Assembly: GCA_030710605.1 (NCBI GenBank)
Contig: CP092872.1
Coordinates: 9,582,509-9,646,508, forward strand
Length of the DNA: 64,000 nucleotides
From: Cordylochernes scorpioides
Lineage: Eukaryota > Arthropoda > Arachnida > Pseudoscorpiones > Chernetidae
Direction: 5' to 3'
Of this stretch, positions 1 to 10,008 are shown one piece after another. Position 1 is the stretch's first letter. Each line of letters starts with the position of its first letter. A program made the position numbers and the translations under genes. The notes below the pieces were generated by a model. That model made no database searches. It had not been told where the DNA came from and saw nothing but the letters and a program-made list of their open reading frames with translations.

Positions 1-331
1 GTCCACTATCTATTCCATTGCCCATTCCTACATGAAAAGAGACTGGAAATTCGCGAAATTTCGAGGCTAACTGACTACAATGAACAACATGTATATAAAA
101 TCTTTACTACTCTCCTGCTGGATAAAACATTTGTTTATAAATATTTTAAATTTTTCAGGGAGATTGATAAAATGAGAGAAGTGCTCAACTCCACCTACAA
201 CGGCTGATTGCTCCCCCTCCCCTCTAAATTGCTTTTCTTCCTCACTCATGTACATATATAACCTTTTAGGGGAATCCCCTTGTAAGACAATAGTGTCTTA
301 ATAAAGGTTTTTTGTTGTTGTTGTTGATACC
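1..331 (+). mobile_element. LINE 3' end (ORF2 C-terminus and UTR), cut by the window edge
   Basis: The plus strand encodes the C-terminal tail of a non-LTR retrotransposon ORF2 ending near 207. It has an HYLFHCPFLHEKR stretch, the post-RNase H Cys/His segment of Jockey/I-type elements. A short UTR follows, with an AATAAA-like signal near 300 and a (GTT)n tail near 318-331. The mirrored copy at 33557-33949 is longer and includes the CYFC pair upstream. It is a dead 5'-truncated copy. Confidence 0.7.
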
Positions 332-378
332 TTAATATGATTGAGTGGAGATAAGAAAGAAGAAGAGGTGGACTCAGT
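327..378 (+). mobile_element. LINE-1-type tail fragment (GATAAGAAAGAAGAAG family)
   Basis: Only the last ~45 bases of the tail family (ATGATTGAGTGGAGATAAG and A/G-rich end) are present, joined to the end of the preceding LINE. Mirrored at 33512-33546. It is an extremely 5'-truncated insertion. Confidence 0.6.
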
Positions 379-757
379 AGTACAGCCTTCATCTCTAGGG
401 TGGCCCTACCAGGAGTACAAGACTCCAGACATACTTTGCCTGTTCCACTCAGAATCAATATCCAAATTGTATATCATTATGATAACAGTGAAGAGGCAAA
501 TATTATTCATATTTTGAATAATATTTATTTTTAATGAAATAATTTGTTCATCAAAGTTGAACTTCCCTCAACAACAATCTTGGAACCAAGAATTTTAGAT
601 TTTTCTAACCATGATTAAAACGTCAAAAACAGATATAGTGATACAACAATAGAATAATCTTAATCAATAAATTTTTCTTAAATGATTATGTTATAAACAA
701 TCTACAAAAAAATCTAATATCAAGACACCATTGACAATCTAGATTTTTATTTTTTGC
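379..757. other. AT-rich intergenic, nothing recognised
   Basis: No open frame, RNA gene or repeat boundary is recognisable here apart from unclassified AT-rich DNA mirrored in arm 2. Confidence 0.5.
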
Positions 758-925
758 TTATCCCTAGTACTCGTGGTACAGGCCATGATAATCATGGTGG
801 GTAGAAGTAGGCAACTGCTTTTACTGTAAGTGCACCACATGTCTACACATGTGAAAAGCAGTTCGAATTTGCACTTACAAATGTACCAGAGCCACGTTTG
901 GGCAACACAATCTAGAGTTAAAAGA
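758..925 (-). mobile_element. tRNA-derived SINE family 1, 3' part
   Basis: Carries the family body and tail (TTATCCCTAGTACTCGTGG, GTGCACCACATGTCTACAC) read on the minus strand. The tRNA-like head with its B box is missing, so this is a truncated copy. The best complete copy is at 16801-17115. Mirrored at 32968-33135. Confidence 0.75.
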
Positions 926-1709
926 AAAATGTGAAAGATAATAAAGCAGATATAATAGAGTAATGAAAATAATATAATTTCCTTTAGAAAAACTGGCTAA
1001 AAAATTGTGGTTAAAACAATGAACAAAAAATAAGTGGCGATGTTAATAGAAATGTAAAACGAGTGTAATATTGAAAAAAAAAATGTTGTTTATAAAAGGT
1101 ACGGTACTGTAGAAAACTTCCATGAGACAATGTTTATACCCTGGTCTCTTCTAGAGGGGGGTCCTTCATTGGAGGTTGACAAGTCATTTCTGACTTCATA
1201 AAGGTAGTCTAACCTGGACTCCTGGAGATACGTACAGAGAAGTCGCTAACTATCTAATAAATTGTCTTTAAGATAGGTTGTTATTGAGAGGCATTCAATT
1301 TGGATTATAGATAATATCACAAGATAACAAGTACAAATCATAAACATAGGTAGATGTTTGAGCCAAAAATGACCAAAGTTTTCTACCTGAATGAATGTTT
1401 GTTAAACAAATATTGTTTTGGCAGATGTTAATTGTTATGATTATAGATAATAATGATAATGAGGTTGTCCTAGGAGCAATAGTGAGAATAGGAAATTATT
1501 AGCATATCATTATATTATCATCATTTTTTATAGTTTCAAATGAGGTAAAATTAGAATTTTATTATATCCAAAATGTTGATTTTTTTGTGTACCTAAACCT
1601 TATCAGAGAAAAGTGTGCTACGGTATAATGAAAACCATATCTGATTTGTTCATGTATATTAATAATTTTATATTTTCGATAAACAATAAAAATAACTTTC
1701 ATTATTATA
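926..1709. other. AT-rich noncoding stretch
   Basis: No gene seen. Around 1290-1340 there is a degraded relative of the repeat reading ATTTGGATTATAGAT that ends the inverted-repeat family described at 20838-21020. Confidence 0.45.
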
Positions 1710-1886
1710 CAGTAAAACCCTGCTAAAACAAACCTGGGGTTATAGCAAACCTTTTCTTATAATGAACCTGAAATAATCCCTATTTTTTTATTTTATAATT
1801 ACAGTGAACTATGGTTATAATGAACCATGGCTATAGTGAACCATAGGTTCAGTCCCATTGGGGTTTACTATAGAGGGGTTTTACTG
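1710..1886. mobile_element. Pogo/Tigger-like MITE, CAGTAAAACCC type
   Basis: Begins CAGTAAAACCC and ends GGGGTTTTACTG in inverted orientation, with TA on both sides, as in Tc1/mariner/pogo insertions. It is 177 bp with no coding capacity and repeated GAACCATG-like subterminal motifs. Mirrored at 32000-32174. Mobilisation in trans by a pogo-type transposase is inferred. Confidence 0.8.
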
Positions 1887-1889
1887 TAT

Positions 1890-2059
1890 ATATATATATA
1901 TATATGTGTAACATTTTGGTTAACAGTGTTGTTACCAACTCCAGCTAAAACAACTGCCAACTTCAGTCAACAACAAATTTTTAGTTTTTATTCAGAAGAC
2001 TGTTGTAGCTGCTGGTAACAATATTCCTAACCAAAGTATCACACATATATATATATATA
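1890..2059. repeat. Short inverted repeat flanked by TA microsatellites
   Basis: The segment with TGGTTAACAGTGTTGTTACC and its counterpart GCTGGTAACAATATTCCTAACC lies between two (TA)n runs (1890-1906 and 2045-2060). The GTTACC hairpin resembles the hammerhead-core-like family listed at 18981-19205 but lacks the CTGANGA box. Mirrored near 31850-31995. Confidence 0.4.
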
Positions 2060-2061
2060 TA

Positions 2062-2237
2062 CAGTTAAACCTGTCTATAGCGCCCCTCTTGGGACTCACC
2101 AAAATAGGGTGCTATAGAGAGAGGGTGCTATAGACAGCTCACTTTTAATGTAAATCGCATTGTACTATGTATTTAAAATCGGGCGCTATATAGAGGGAGG
2201 CGTTATTTAGAGGGGGCGCTATAGACAGGTTTAACTG
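2062..2237. mobile_element. Pogo/Tigger-like MITE, CAGTTAAACCTGTCTATAG type
   Basis: Starts CAGTTAAACCTGTCTATAGC and ends with the inverted complement, with TA target duplication and 176 bp in total. Internal GCGCTATAGA motifs repeat on both strands. Related copies are at 3405-3770, 30118-30487, 31663-31838, 39615-39786 and 44182-44251. Confidence 0.85.
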
Positions 2238-2288
2238 TATATATAAAAAAATGGTACAAAAGTGAAATTGTACTTAGGGATCAGGTGG

Positions 2289-2653
2289 ATAAATTAAGAA
2301 AAAGGTATCTCCGGATCAGGCATTGCTTGCACAAAGCTGATGAGGGCCAACAGCCCGAAACACGTTATGTGGTTAGCTTTTCTTGAGTAATACAGAATGG
2401 GTATTTTGGCCAATTGGAGAATAATTACAAATCAATGAATAGTTGATATTTATTCTGACAGATGGCGCTTGTATCACACTGACGAGGGCCAGCAGTCCGA
2501 AACGTGTACTTTCTTGATTAATCAAGAATAGGTAATTTGGCTAATTGGGGGATAATTAAAAATTAATGAAAAGTTGATATTTATTCTAAAAGATGGCATA
2601 AGCCATCAGCAACTTTAGTTGCACACTTAGGAGATGTCTTTTTCTTAATTTAT
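2289..2653 (+). repeat. Tandem array with hammerhead-ribozyme cores, bounded by inverted repeats
   Basis: Two units of about 145 bp each carry a hammerhead-type core on the plus strand. Core 1 is CTGATGA at 2337 and CGAAAC at 2356. Core 2 is CTGACGA at 2479 and CGAAAC at 2498. In both, stem II is GGGC paired with GCCC or GTCC. The array is enclosed by an inverted pair, TAAATTAAGAAAAAGG at 2290 and its complement near 2636-2652. Stem III can only be AC/GU. Stem I pairing next to the core is not convincing, so activity is doubtful. Such cores are known in Penelope-like elements and retrozymes. Confidence 0.6.
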
Positions 2654-3404
2654 ATGTTTCTTATTTGAGGTTTTATTTACCTTCTGAAATGAAGCGGCCA
2701 TTTAATCAGATGGGTCATCCTCTCATGGGAGAATATATACTTGGCAGATTATGCAAATCAATTTTTGTGCTCAAAATATTTCCATTTTGTACTTCACCAG
2801 TAGATTTCCCAACTCTGTAGAGGGGGGGGGAGTTCAAATATAACACAAATTATATAAACCCAGATAGAAATATATTACATTAACATATTTGCATACCCCA
2901 CTTAGGTATATGCAACAATGTATAAAGAATGTATTTGCATACCCGCTTAGGTATATGCAACAATGTATAGAGAAGAAACTTATTTCTAATTATAGAAGGA
3001 AGATGATGCTTAGAAAGAAGCACTTTCATATAATCAAAAACAACAAAAATTATTAATCAACGAAAAAAGTGAAAAAAAAAAAAAAAGAGAAACATATATA
3101 TATATATTCAAAGAAAAACAACCGTTTATAATTTTGATTTAGAAACAAAAGAACAAAAAATATATGAGAAAAAAAGATAGAAAAATGAAGATTAACACGT
3201 TAACAATGACGTGTAAATATACAGAAAATGAAACTACTGCAGTTTAAAAAGTGCTAAAATGTTTTTTTCAGTTTTTCCAAAATTTAAAGTTTTTTTTTTT
3301 TGTTTAAATTGGAGTGGATACTGGAGCTTTTGTACCTCATAGCTATTTAAAAAGAGAATTGGAGAAATAGAGGATAATAATAAGGATGAAAAAAATGAGA
3401 CACA
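2654..3404. other. AT-rich noncoding stretch
   Basis: No gene seen. A 40-bp direct repeat occurs at about 2888-2965 (GCATACC...TAGGTATATGCAACAATG, twice). Poly-A and TA runs are frequent. Mirrored at 30490-31244. Confidence 0.45.
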
Positions 3405-3770
3405 CAGTTAAACCTGTCTATAGTCTCCCTCTTGGGGACTCACCAAAATAGGGTGCTATAGAGAGGGGGTGAAAAGAATCGGTTGACGAGTGGGTAACAC
3501 CCTCGATTCCCAACAGCCATGAACTGGGATTGAATCCTGCGTTAACATTTTGTTTAATATGTGAATAACCTTCACATTCATTGTTTCAATTATCATAAAC
3601 TAGGTTGTTCTTGTTGAGCGGTACCTAATAAAGTGATTTTGGAACCGAAGAGAGAGGGTGCTATAGATAGGTCACTTTCAATGTAAATCGCATCATACTA
3701 CGTATTTAAAATCAGGCGCTATAGAGAGGGAGACGCTATTTTAAGGGGGTGCTATAGACAGGTTTAACTG
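3405..3770. mobile_element. Pogo-like MITE interrupted by a SINE
   Basis: The CAGTTAAACC termini and GCTATAGA subterminal repeats match the 176-bp MITE at 2062, but the centre holds an unrelated ~185-bp sequence from 3467 to 3650. That insert carries a tRNA-like head (GAGTGGGTAACACCCTCGA, then GGGATTGAATCC) and is a SINE family 2 copy. The SINE is therefore younger than the MITE. Confidence 0.75.
3467..3650 (+). mobile_element. tRNA-derived SINE family 2
   Basis: The head reads GTTGACGAGTGGGTAACACC, like a tRNA D-arm/A-box region, followed by a B-box-like GGGATTGAATCCTG. The body ends GGTACCTAATAAAGTGATTT. The same sequence occurs at 30240-30420 and 50394-50575. Confidence 0.65.
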
Positions 3771-5139
3771 TAATTAGATTGTCGAAACAGAAAGGAGGGA
3801 AGTTATGAATTGCGAGTGAAAATTACCAAAAAAAAAAAATAATAATCATAGAAGATGCTATCAAAGAAGATATTTATACTTAAAAAAAAAAAATTCCATG
3901 AACCCAATTTACAATTTCTAAGAGATATGCAAATTTAAAAACAAGGTGGGGAAGGGGGAAATGAATTAACAAAATCTTGTACATTCTGGTCCTTTTTTTT
4001 TGTAATTATTAACAAACCAAGCACATTTTTTTCTTTTTTTAATTAAAAAAAAAAACAAATAATAAAAAAAATATGTGCTTCATATATATATATTCATATC
4101 ATCTTTTTTTTTTTACATTTTCATCTTTTTTAAACAAATAAATATATAATTTTTTTTTTCAAAGTACATATGATAAAGATTTTTTTTTTACAGAGATATA
4201 ACACCCAAAAAATAAAAAATATTTCAAAAACAAATTTTCAAAAAAAGAACCATTAAAAAAAAGGGGGGGAAATTTTTTTTCCAATAAAAAATAATATATA
4301 ACAATAAATTTTGACCCTTAATTTAAAAAAAAAAAAATAATTATATATATATATATAAAAATATGTAAAAAAAAAAAAAACATACAAGAAAAAAAAAATT
4401 GCCAATAATATATATTTTTTTCACTTGATATTCCAATGACTAACAAAAAATATTTTTTCTTTTTAAGAAAAAAATAATAATAAATAAAAAGATACAAATG
4501 AAAAAAAAAAAATTTCAACAAATTGCACTTGGGGAAGGAAGAACTAAAAAAAAAAAAACTTTGATTTTTTTTTTGTCAATGAAAATGAAAAAAAAAAAAG
4601 TGACTGGAATTTTTTTTTTTTTTTAAAGTTTTTGGGGGATGTGTTGGGTTATGTTTTTTTTAACATGGAAGATATTGAGTTTAAAGATAAACCAAAAAAA
4701 AAAAAAGGGGGGGGAAAGAGAAGAAGTAACAGCGGTTTTAACAACCTAACAAATACGATGACACCTAGCTGTTGTATACTCAGTGTAGACAAAAATACAT
4801 CAGCGTTTTACATTCGGCCTTTTTTTTTCCCCATCATCAACTTTTCTTGATATTACATTATCCCTTTGTAAGGCCTCACATATGCCATCTCTCACTATAT
4901 AATATATTTTTTTCCATATAGAGATAGGAATAAAAACATTCAATATATATATAGTAATATAATATCTCTGATAGCTTTTTTAAAAAATATATATAGATAT
5001 TTATACATAAATATATATTTATATATATATATAATATAGGTAATATATCTTTTTTTTTCTAATATATATATTTGTTGGGGTGGTTTTTTTTTTCACAGAA
5101 AAAAAAAATATTTGAGAGAAAAAAAAAAAATGAGGGAAC
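3771..5139. other. Homopolymer-rich AT DNA
   Basis: Long poly-A, poly-T and TA runs fill this stretch. Short open frames here are low-complexity Phe/Lys/Ile strings and are not genes. Homopolymer lengths differ between the two arms, which could reflect sequencing error. Confidence 0.6.
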
Positions 5140-5284
5140 AATATGATGTTGAGCTTGTCCTTGGATGGAGGTGGTGGGGTATTTCTACTGCCGTTGTTTA
5201 AGTAAAAGGAGCCAGACAGGAGGACGACTTGGGAGGATGGAGGTGACATTTCTTGATGGATGTCACACCAGACAGCCCAGACCT
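5140..5284 (-). CDS. Candidate exon, unassigned (low confidence)
   Basis: The minus strand is GC-richer than its surroundings. It is open for about 50 codons after an acceptor-like CTGTGCAG at 5285, reading Ser/Pro-rich residues such as NNGSRNTPPPPSKDK. It lies downstream of, and on the same strand as, the PAS gene. That gene's last seen exon ends in phase 1, and joining at this acceptor in phase 1 gives an early stop. An intermediate exon or another acceptor would be needed. It could also be chance. Mirrored at 28613-28780. Confidence 0.25.
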
Positions 5285-5354
5285 GCACAGATCATCTCAC
5301 AATTTTATCCTTTATGGATGTTTGCCCGAGTGGAGGATAATTTATCTAATTAGT

Positions 5355-5440
5355 ACTGTAAAACCTCCATGAGAGGATACTCCTGTTAGAGGACAAACTC
5401 TCTATAAAGGACAATTTTCATTTGCATAATTACCATTTTG
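5355..5440. mobile_element. Fragment of a CAGTAGAACCTC-type MITE
   Basis: ACTGTAAAACCTCCATGAG and GGACAAACTCTCTATAAAGG match the TIR region of the family seen complete at 44426-44585. A SINE-like element was inserted next to it. Confidence 0.6.
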
Positions 5441-5443
5441 GCA

Positions 5444-5792
5444 ACTCCGCCTTTGCCGGTCTCAAGCCTGGATGAAAAAGGAGGAAGGGGAGCAGCAACA
5501 AGCTTACTAAAAAACCTGGGTTCAGCTGGCCCGGCTGATAGTACCCTGTAAGGACTCCAGGGATACAGGATGAGCAGCGTTTGTACTCCATGTTAGGAGC
5601 AGCTGCACATGGCGTCTGTTCCTCATGTCAGAGACAGCCATTTCTTTTGGAGCTAAGTCGGCCTGCCACTGAGTAGTACTCCCAGTCTTAATGACAAAGG
5701 CAGGCACATTCTACTTCACTCAGTCAAATGGTTGTCAAGATTTACAAGCTTGACACCCTAATATGATTGGAGATAAGAAAGAAGAAGAAGAC
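5444..5792 (+). mobile_element. SINE-like element with LINE-matching tail (J3 family)
   Basis: Starts CAACTCCGCCTTTGCCGG and ends in GATAAGAAAGAAGAAGAAG. All copies in the window share this 5' start, so it is a defined non-autonomous unit of about 345 bp. No A or B box is visible. The antisense strand reads a Pro-rich pseudo-frame like Jockey LINE UTRs. The mirrored copy at 28090-28432 has a clear target duplication, GCCAAAATGG. Confidence 0.75.
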
Positions 5793-6030
5793 CATCCACC
5801 TCCGGTAAGAGGACACCTTTCCCTGTCCCCCCTCATTAAGCCAAGCTCCTCCCAATGCTCCAAAGAGGTCAGACACACGCCCTCCAAACTCCAGGAGGAA
5901 GTGCTCTAGGTCAGGAATTCTCAACTGATAGTCCAACGGACTAAGGGGTGAATTTTTAATGGTCCTCAGTTTTTACCTGTCTAACTTGTGTGTGTGTGTG
6001 TGAATAAATAAAAATAGGACACTTAGTATA
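5793..6030. other. Degraded MITE and possible hAT-type remnant
   Basis: Contains CGGTAAGAGGACACC-like MITE sequence, then about 150 bp with CTCAACTGATAGTCCAAC resembling hAT-type MITE ends. This assignment is weak. A (TG)n run lies at 5990-6002. Confidence 0.3.
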
Positions 6031-6208
6031 GTAGAACCTCTCTGTAAAGGACAACACCTAGTTGCAGATCAAAAATGTCCTTTAGAGAAAGGTGTCCGCT
6101 AATCGGAGAGTTGCTAAATAATAAAAATGTTAATGTTGACAATGAAAACTGTCCTTTGTAGAGGAGTGTCCTATGTAGCAGGAATGTCCTCTCATGGAGG
6201 TTCGGCTA
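6031..6208. mobile_element. CAGTAGAACCTC-type pogo-like MITE
   Basis: Left end GTAGAACCTCTCTGTAAAGG and right end TCTCATGGAGGTTC are inverted relatives. The family's internal AAAGGTGTCCGCTAATCGG motif is present. Mirrored at 27680-27865. Confidence 0.65.
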
Positions 6209-6559
6209 TATATATATATATATAATAGGAATAACTTATAGAGATATAACCTATATATAATATAAAGATTTGTATTATTAGAAACTAATTTTCTGTTTTA
6301 GTAGAATATCTAATATGCATTTTTATACTCTGTTGCTGAGGTTGCTCTCATTGTACTTGAGACAAAATTTTACCCAAGACAACAACATGTGGCAAGAGAC
6401 ATCAAAAAAATATTAATCCTGTTAAAATATTTTTTTGTGTCCGTGATTTTATTTTTTGACGTTTAAGATATTTTATAATGATCTGCCACTCTTGTCACTC
6501 TTGTTGTTGTTGTAAAAAAAAGTCTTACCCACACCTTGCTTTGAAGATATTTGTTTTAA

Positions 6560-7285
6560 GATGTTCAATTAAACATTTTGTTGAATAATAAAAACTCTGA
6601 TAATTCTTTAACAAATCCCTTAAGAGAAAAAAATTCCATTCACACAGGAAAGAGAACGTCTTGTAAATTCTTGTTTCTTGCAACTCTTCCCTGGATGGAA
6701 TTTTTTTCTCTCTCTCAAGAAACATTTTCTTACAACTTGGTTCCCAACAACGTGGTGCAACACATGAGAGTTGGGCATCCAATGGTGTGGTTGTTACAGT
6801 ATCCATAGTACAATCCTTTACTTCTGCACAAAACTCCGCCTTTGCCTGTCCCAAGCCCGGGGGAGGAAATCCTGGGCTCAGCTGGCCTGGCTGATAGTAC
6901 CCTGTAAGTGCTCTTAATCCAGGTATACAGGATGAGTAGCGTTTGTACTCCATGTTAGGAGCGGCTGCATATGGCGTCTGTTCCTCATGTCAGAGGCGGC
7001 CATTTCTTTTGGAGCTTAGTATGACTTCTACTGAGTAGTACTCCCAGTCTTAATGACAAAGGCAGACACATTCTACTTCACCTAGTGTGGAGATAAGAAA
7101 GAAGAAGAAGACTTCTGCACAAAATGTCTGGCTTGTAAGGGATCCCTAGAGCACATCCTGCTGTGGCCTAAACAAGCAAGATATCTACAAAATCCAGCAT
7201 GTCATCAATGTACTAGGAAAGCATGGTCTGCGCAAGTTGGTTTAAGCAATAAACTGATGGATTAGAAAAAAAAAAAAAAAAAATC
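6560..7285 (+). mobile_element. LINE 3' fragment with poly-A tail, split by a J3 element
   Basis: After the J3 insert, the plus strand shows CLACKGSLEHILL followed, in another frame, by QDIYKIQHVINVLGKHG, typical of the terminal ORF2 segment of Jockey-like elements. It then has a stop and a poly-A run at 7265-7283. The part before the insert (about 6560-6831) is AT-rich and probably upstream ORF2. Frameshifts make it a pseudogene. Confidence 0.5.
6835..7110 (+). mobile_element. J3 SINE-like element with 14-bp target duplication
   Basis: Starts AACTCCGCCTTTGCC and ends GATAAGAAAGAAGAAGAAG. The flanks ACTTCTGCACAAAA occur on both sides, which shows target-primed insertion into an older LINE. 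An internal deletion makes it shorter than the full family. Confidence 0.85.
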
Positions 7286-7646
7286 TGGAATCTAAATCTG
7301 GAAGGTGTTGGTTTCTCACTAACATCTACAGGGTGTTACTAGGCACACTTCAGCCATTACTAAAAGCAAAAAGAAGTGAAAAAAATCTAAATAAAAGTTA
7401 AAGCAAAGAAGCTACGGAATGCTGCTACAGTACAGGGATGTGTCTACAGTGGGTGCATCTACGGTGAGGCTTCTATAATTCCACACTTACAAGTTACCAC
7501 ACTTGGTTACTTTACAGCCTCAGTAGGACTTCCACAGGACTCTGACAAGCAAGGTTGGTTTGTTAGTCAATAGAAGGAAGACAGTAGTACCATTGATATA
7601 AGTGTTATTTTGTTTATTATTTGTCACTGGTTGCATCTAGGATAAT
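7286..7646. other. Noncoding stretch
   Basis: No gene recognised. It is unclassified unique-looking sequence mirrored in arm 2 at 26200-26500. Confidence 0.4.
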
Positions 7647-7662
7647 ACACTCAGTTGGTACA

Positions 7663-8303
7663 TCCTTGGAGCAGTGGCCACCCAGACCTTTCGGTCCATA
7701 AACTGGAGCATGTGATAGCATACCCATTGCTGACATCCAGGTCACCCAGCCAAAAGGGAATGATGCATTCTCCATGCACCGAGCGGCCATTGTTTGGCCC
7801 CTTGCGCCCGCCATTATGGTCTGGCTCCATGGGGTCGACCAATCAAACCCACAGGCGCCTCCGAGAGTTCATGGCAAGGTTGCTGACCGAGCCCTCCCGT
7901 TCGGACTTAGTTAAACCCGTCCTACGCTCCAATAGGACTCCCCACCTTTGGCCCTCGAACCCTTTGTTCACAGTACTCCCTGAATCTGCCGACGAATCAA
8001 GGACCTCTGAGGTTCTGAGGTTTACGCGGGGAACCAACGCGAAGGCGGGAGGGTGTTACTGCTGTGTGCACCCCTTGGTTTTTCATGGTGCGCACGGCAA
8101 GGACGCTCCCAATGGCGCACACACAGAGCGAAGACCCAAGAGTTTCAAAACTCGTGCGCCTCGCACCAGCTAACCAAGGGCTGATGGCCAGCTTACAGCT
8201 TCACCAGCCATCAGCACTCCGACGCAAGGCAAACACGCAGAGTCGCCTCTCCACTCCCCTATCCTCAAGGGTGAATGGTGAGGGTGGGAATACTTCTTTC
8301 CCC
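7663..8303. mobile_element. 641-bp GC-rich insertion with 16-bp target duplication, family unknown
   Basis: The 16-mer ACACTCAGTTGGTACA flanks this block at 7647-7662 and 8304-8319. Arm 2 has a single copy at 26182-26197 with nothing inserted, so this is a filled site opposite an empty one. The insert is far more GC-rich than its surroundings and has no terminal inverted repeat and no A-rich tail. A 172-codon frame (7655-8173 plus) matches nothing I recognise. It may be a retroposed RNA or the 5' part of an unknown retroelement. Confidence 0.8.
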
Positions 8304-8622
8304 ACACTCAGTTGGTACAGTGGAGTGAACCCAGGAGAAGCTCTGAACATCAGAAATAGACAGCATCAAACAACACTAACAAGATTTAGAACAGGCCATC
8401 TCAAGCCATTGAAGATAGAAAATAATAACAAAATCTATTACACTTGCCCAAAATGTAGTTTGGAACCTGCAGCACCAGAACACATTTTGGCTTGCATTAG
8501 ATGCACTAAACAGGACCTTTGAGAGAGGCCGCTGCTCATCATAAAACAGCTCGAGGAGCATGAATTCATGGAATTCGTGTAATCTTTACACAAGGGGATA
8601 AGAAACAACAACAACAACAGGA
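8304..8622 (+). mobile_element. Jockey-like LINE 3' end, J2 family
   Basis: The plus strand encodes the ORF2 C-terminus. It reads a TRFRTGHLKP motif, a CPKCSLEPAAPEHILACI Cys/His segment and finally EEHEFMEFV before the stop near 8580, with one frameshift at about 8521. A UTR and (CAA)n tail end at 8622. Clade placement is from general knowledge of spider and other arthropod Jockey elements. Confidence 0.8.
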
Positions 8623-9181
8623 TAATACACTGGCCACAAAAAATTACCTCACCTATAAATACCTATACAATTTTATTTATAAATTGGTGAGTTATATAAT
8701 GGTAATTATAAGACCATAACGTACTATCTATATATAAGAAATAGAAGTATTAAAGCACAATGGGATCTTGATAGGATCTTTCTTGGGGCCTATGTCTAAC
8801 ATGTATCCTGCAGTCATTAACCCCCAAAAAGATTTTAAATTCATCAGTAAAAAATTATAAAATGTCATTCTTAAGCCCAAAGACATCTCTCTTCATACCA
8901 GCTGAACCTGTCACTTCTGTGTCTGGCAGAGAGTGGAATTCTTAATAAAGACTGGCGACTGTGGAGTTCTGCTTCAATAAGACAGCTATTAATGGTGTTC
9001 AGAGATGGTCCATTTTGCACATATAAGAGCTGCTTGAATCATTGGTACAGTTGTTGTCTTGTCTGCTACAACCATCCTTTGAATCCTCCTATCCCCTCTC
9101 TCTTTGTTGCTACCCTACCTGAGCCAGGTTTTCTTGGAACTTTTCCTATGACCACTGAGACCAAATACTTTTCAACTTACA
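8623..9181. other. Noncoding stretch between repeats
   Basis: No convincing exon. A 24-base segment on the minus strand (8922-8899) has good splice borders and the right phase for a microexon but is too short to support by eye. Confidence 0.35.
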
Positions 9182-9548
9182 AACTCCGCCTTTGCCGGTC
9201 CCAAGCCCGGATGAAAAAGGAGGAGGAGGAGCAGTAACAAGCTCGTTAAAAAATCTGGGTTCAGCTGGCCCAGCTGATAGTACCCTGTAAGGGCTCCAGG
9301 GATACAGGATGAGCAGCGTTTGTACTCCATGTTAGGAGCAGCTGCACATAGCGTTTGTTCCTCATGTCAGAGGCGGACATTTCTTTTAAAGCTAAGTCGG
9401 CCTGCCACTGAGTAGTGCTCCCAGTCTTAATGACAAAGGCAGACGCATTCTACTTCACCCAGTCATGATGGTTGTCAAATAGACACCATCAAGGGTCACA
9501 ACTTGATACCCTAATATGATTGAGTGGAGATAAGAAAGAAGAAGAAGG
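9182..9548 (+). mobile_element. J3 SINE-like element
   Basis: Full-length copy from AACTCCGCCTTTGCCGG to the GATAAGAAAGAAGAAGAAG tail. Mirrored at 24957-25325, so the insertion predates divergence of the arms. Confidence 0.8.
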
Positions 9549-10008
9549 ACTTTAGAAACCACCACATTAACATTCTAAAGTGAATATGATGATACAAACA
9601 AAAGATGGAATACAGATTAAAGGCAACAACCAGCCAAGGAAGGACACAGATCCAACCAACCAGAGAGAAACATTCAGGTGAATAGATACTTGAGCTAAAA
9701 ATGCCAATATGATAAATCCTGCCCAACATCAATAAGAACAAACAGCCTGGAATGCATAACATGGTTAGTTCCTTTTTAATTTAACATTGGTGTCCTTGTT
9801 TTCTTTTCTTCACTGCACTCACTTCTCCCTATCATGATACCACAATTATGTAAATAGAATGGAAAGTATGCAATCCCTCCTAATGGGAAGGAAATATGTA
9901 ATCTTTCCAATAGGAAAGAAGTATGTAAATATAGGATGGAAAGTCTCTCACAATGCGAAAGGAAAGTATACAATTCCTCGCAATTCCATAGGAAGGAAAG
10001 GGAGTATC
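9549..10008. other. Noncoding, leading into the 73-bp satellite
   Basis: From about 9840 the sequence consists of degraded relatives of the satellite unit (AATAGAATGGAAAGT, TCCCAATGGGAA). Nothing else is seen. Confidence 0.5.

Noticed and set aside
4318..4521. Phe/Ile/Lys-rich frames in AT-rich DNA
   Set aside because: Low-complexity translation of homopolymers and TA runs.
7655..8173. 172-codon plus-strand frame in the GC-rich insert
   Set aside because: It crosses the left target-duplication border, and long frames are expected by chance in GC-rich DNA; no domain seen.
8899..8922. Possible 24-base microexon of the PAS gene (minus strand)
   Set aside because: Splice borders and phase fit, but it is too short, and its conservation in arm 2 means nothing because the whole region is duplicated.
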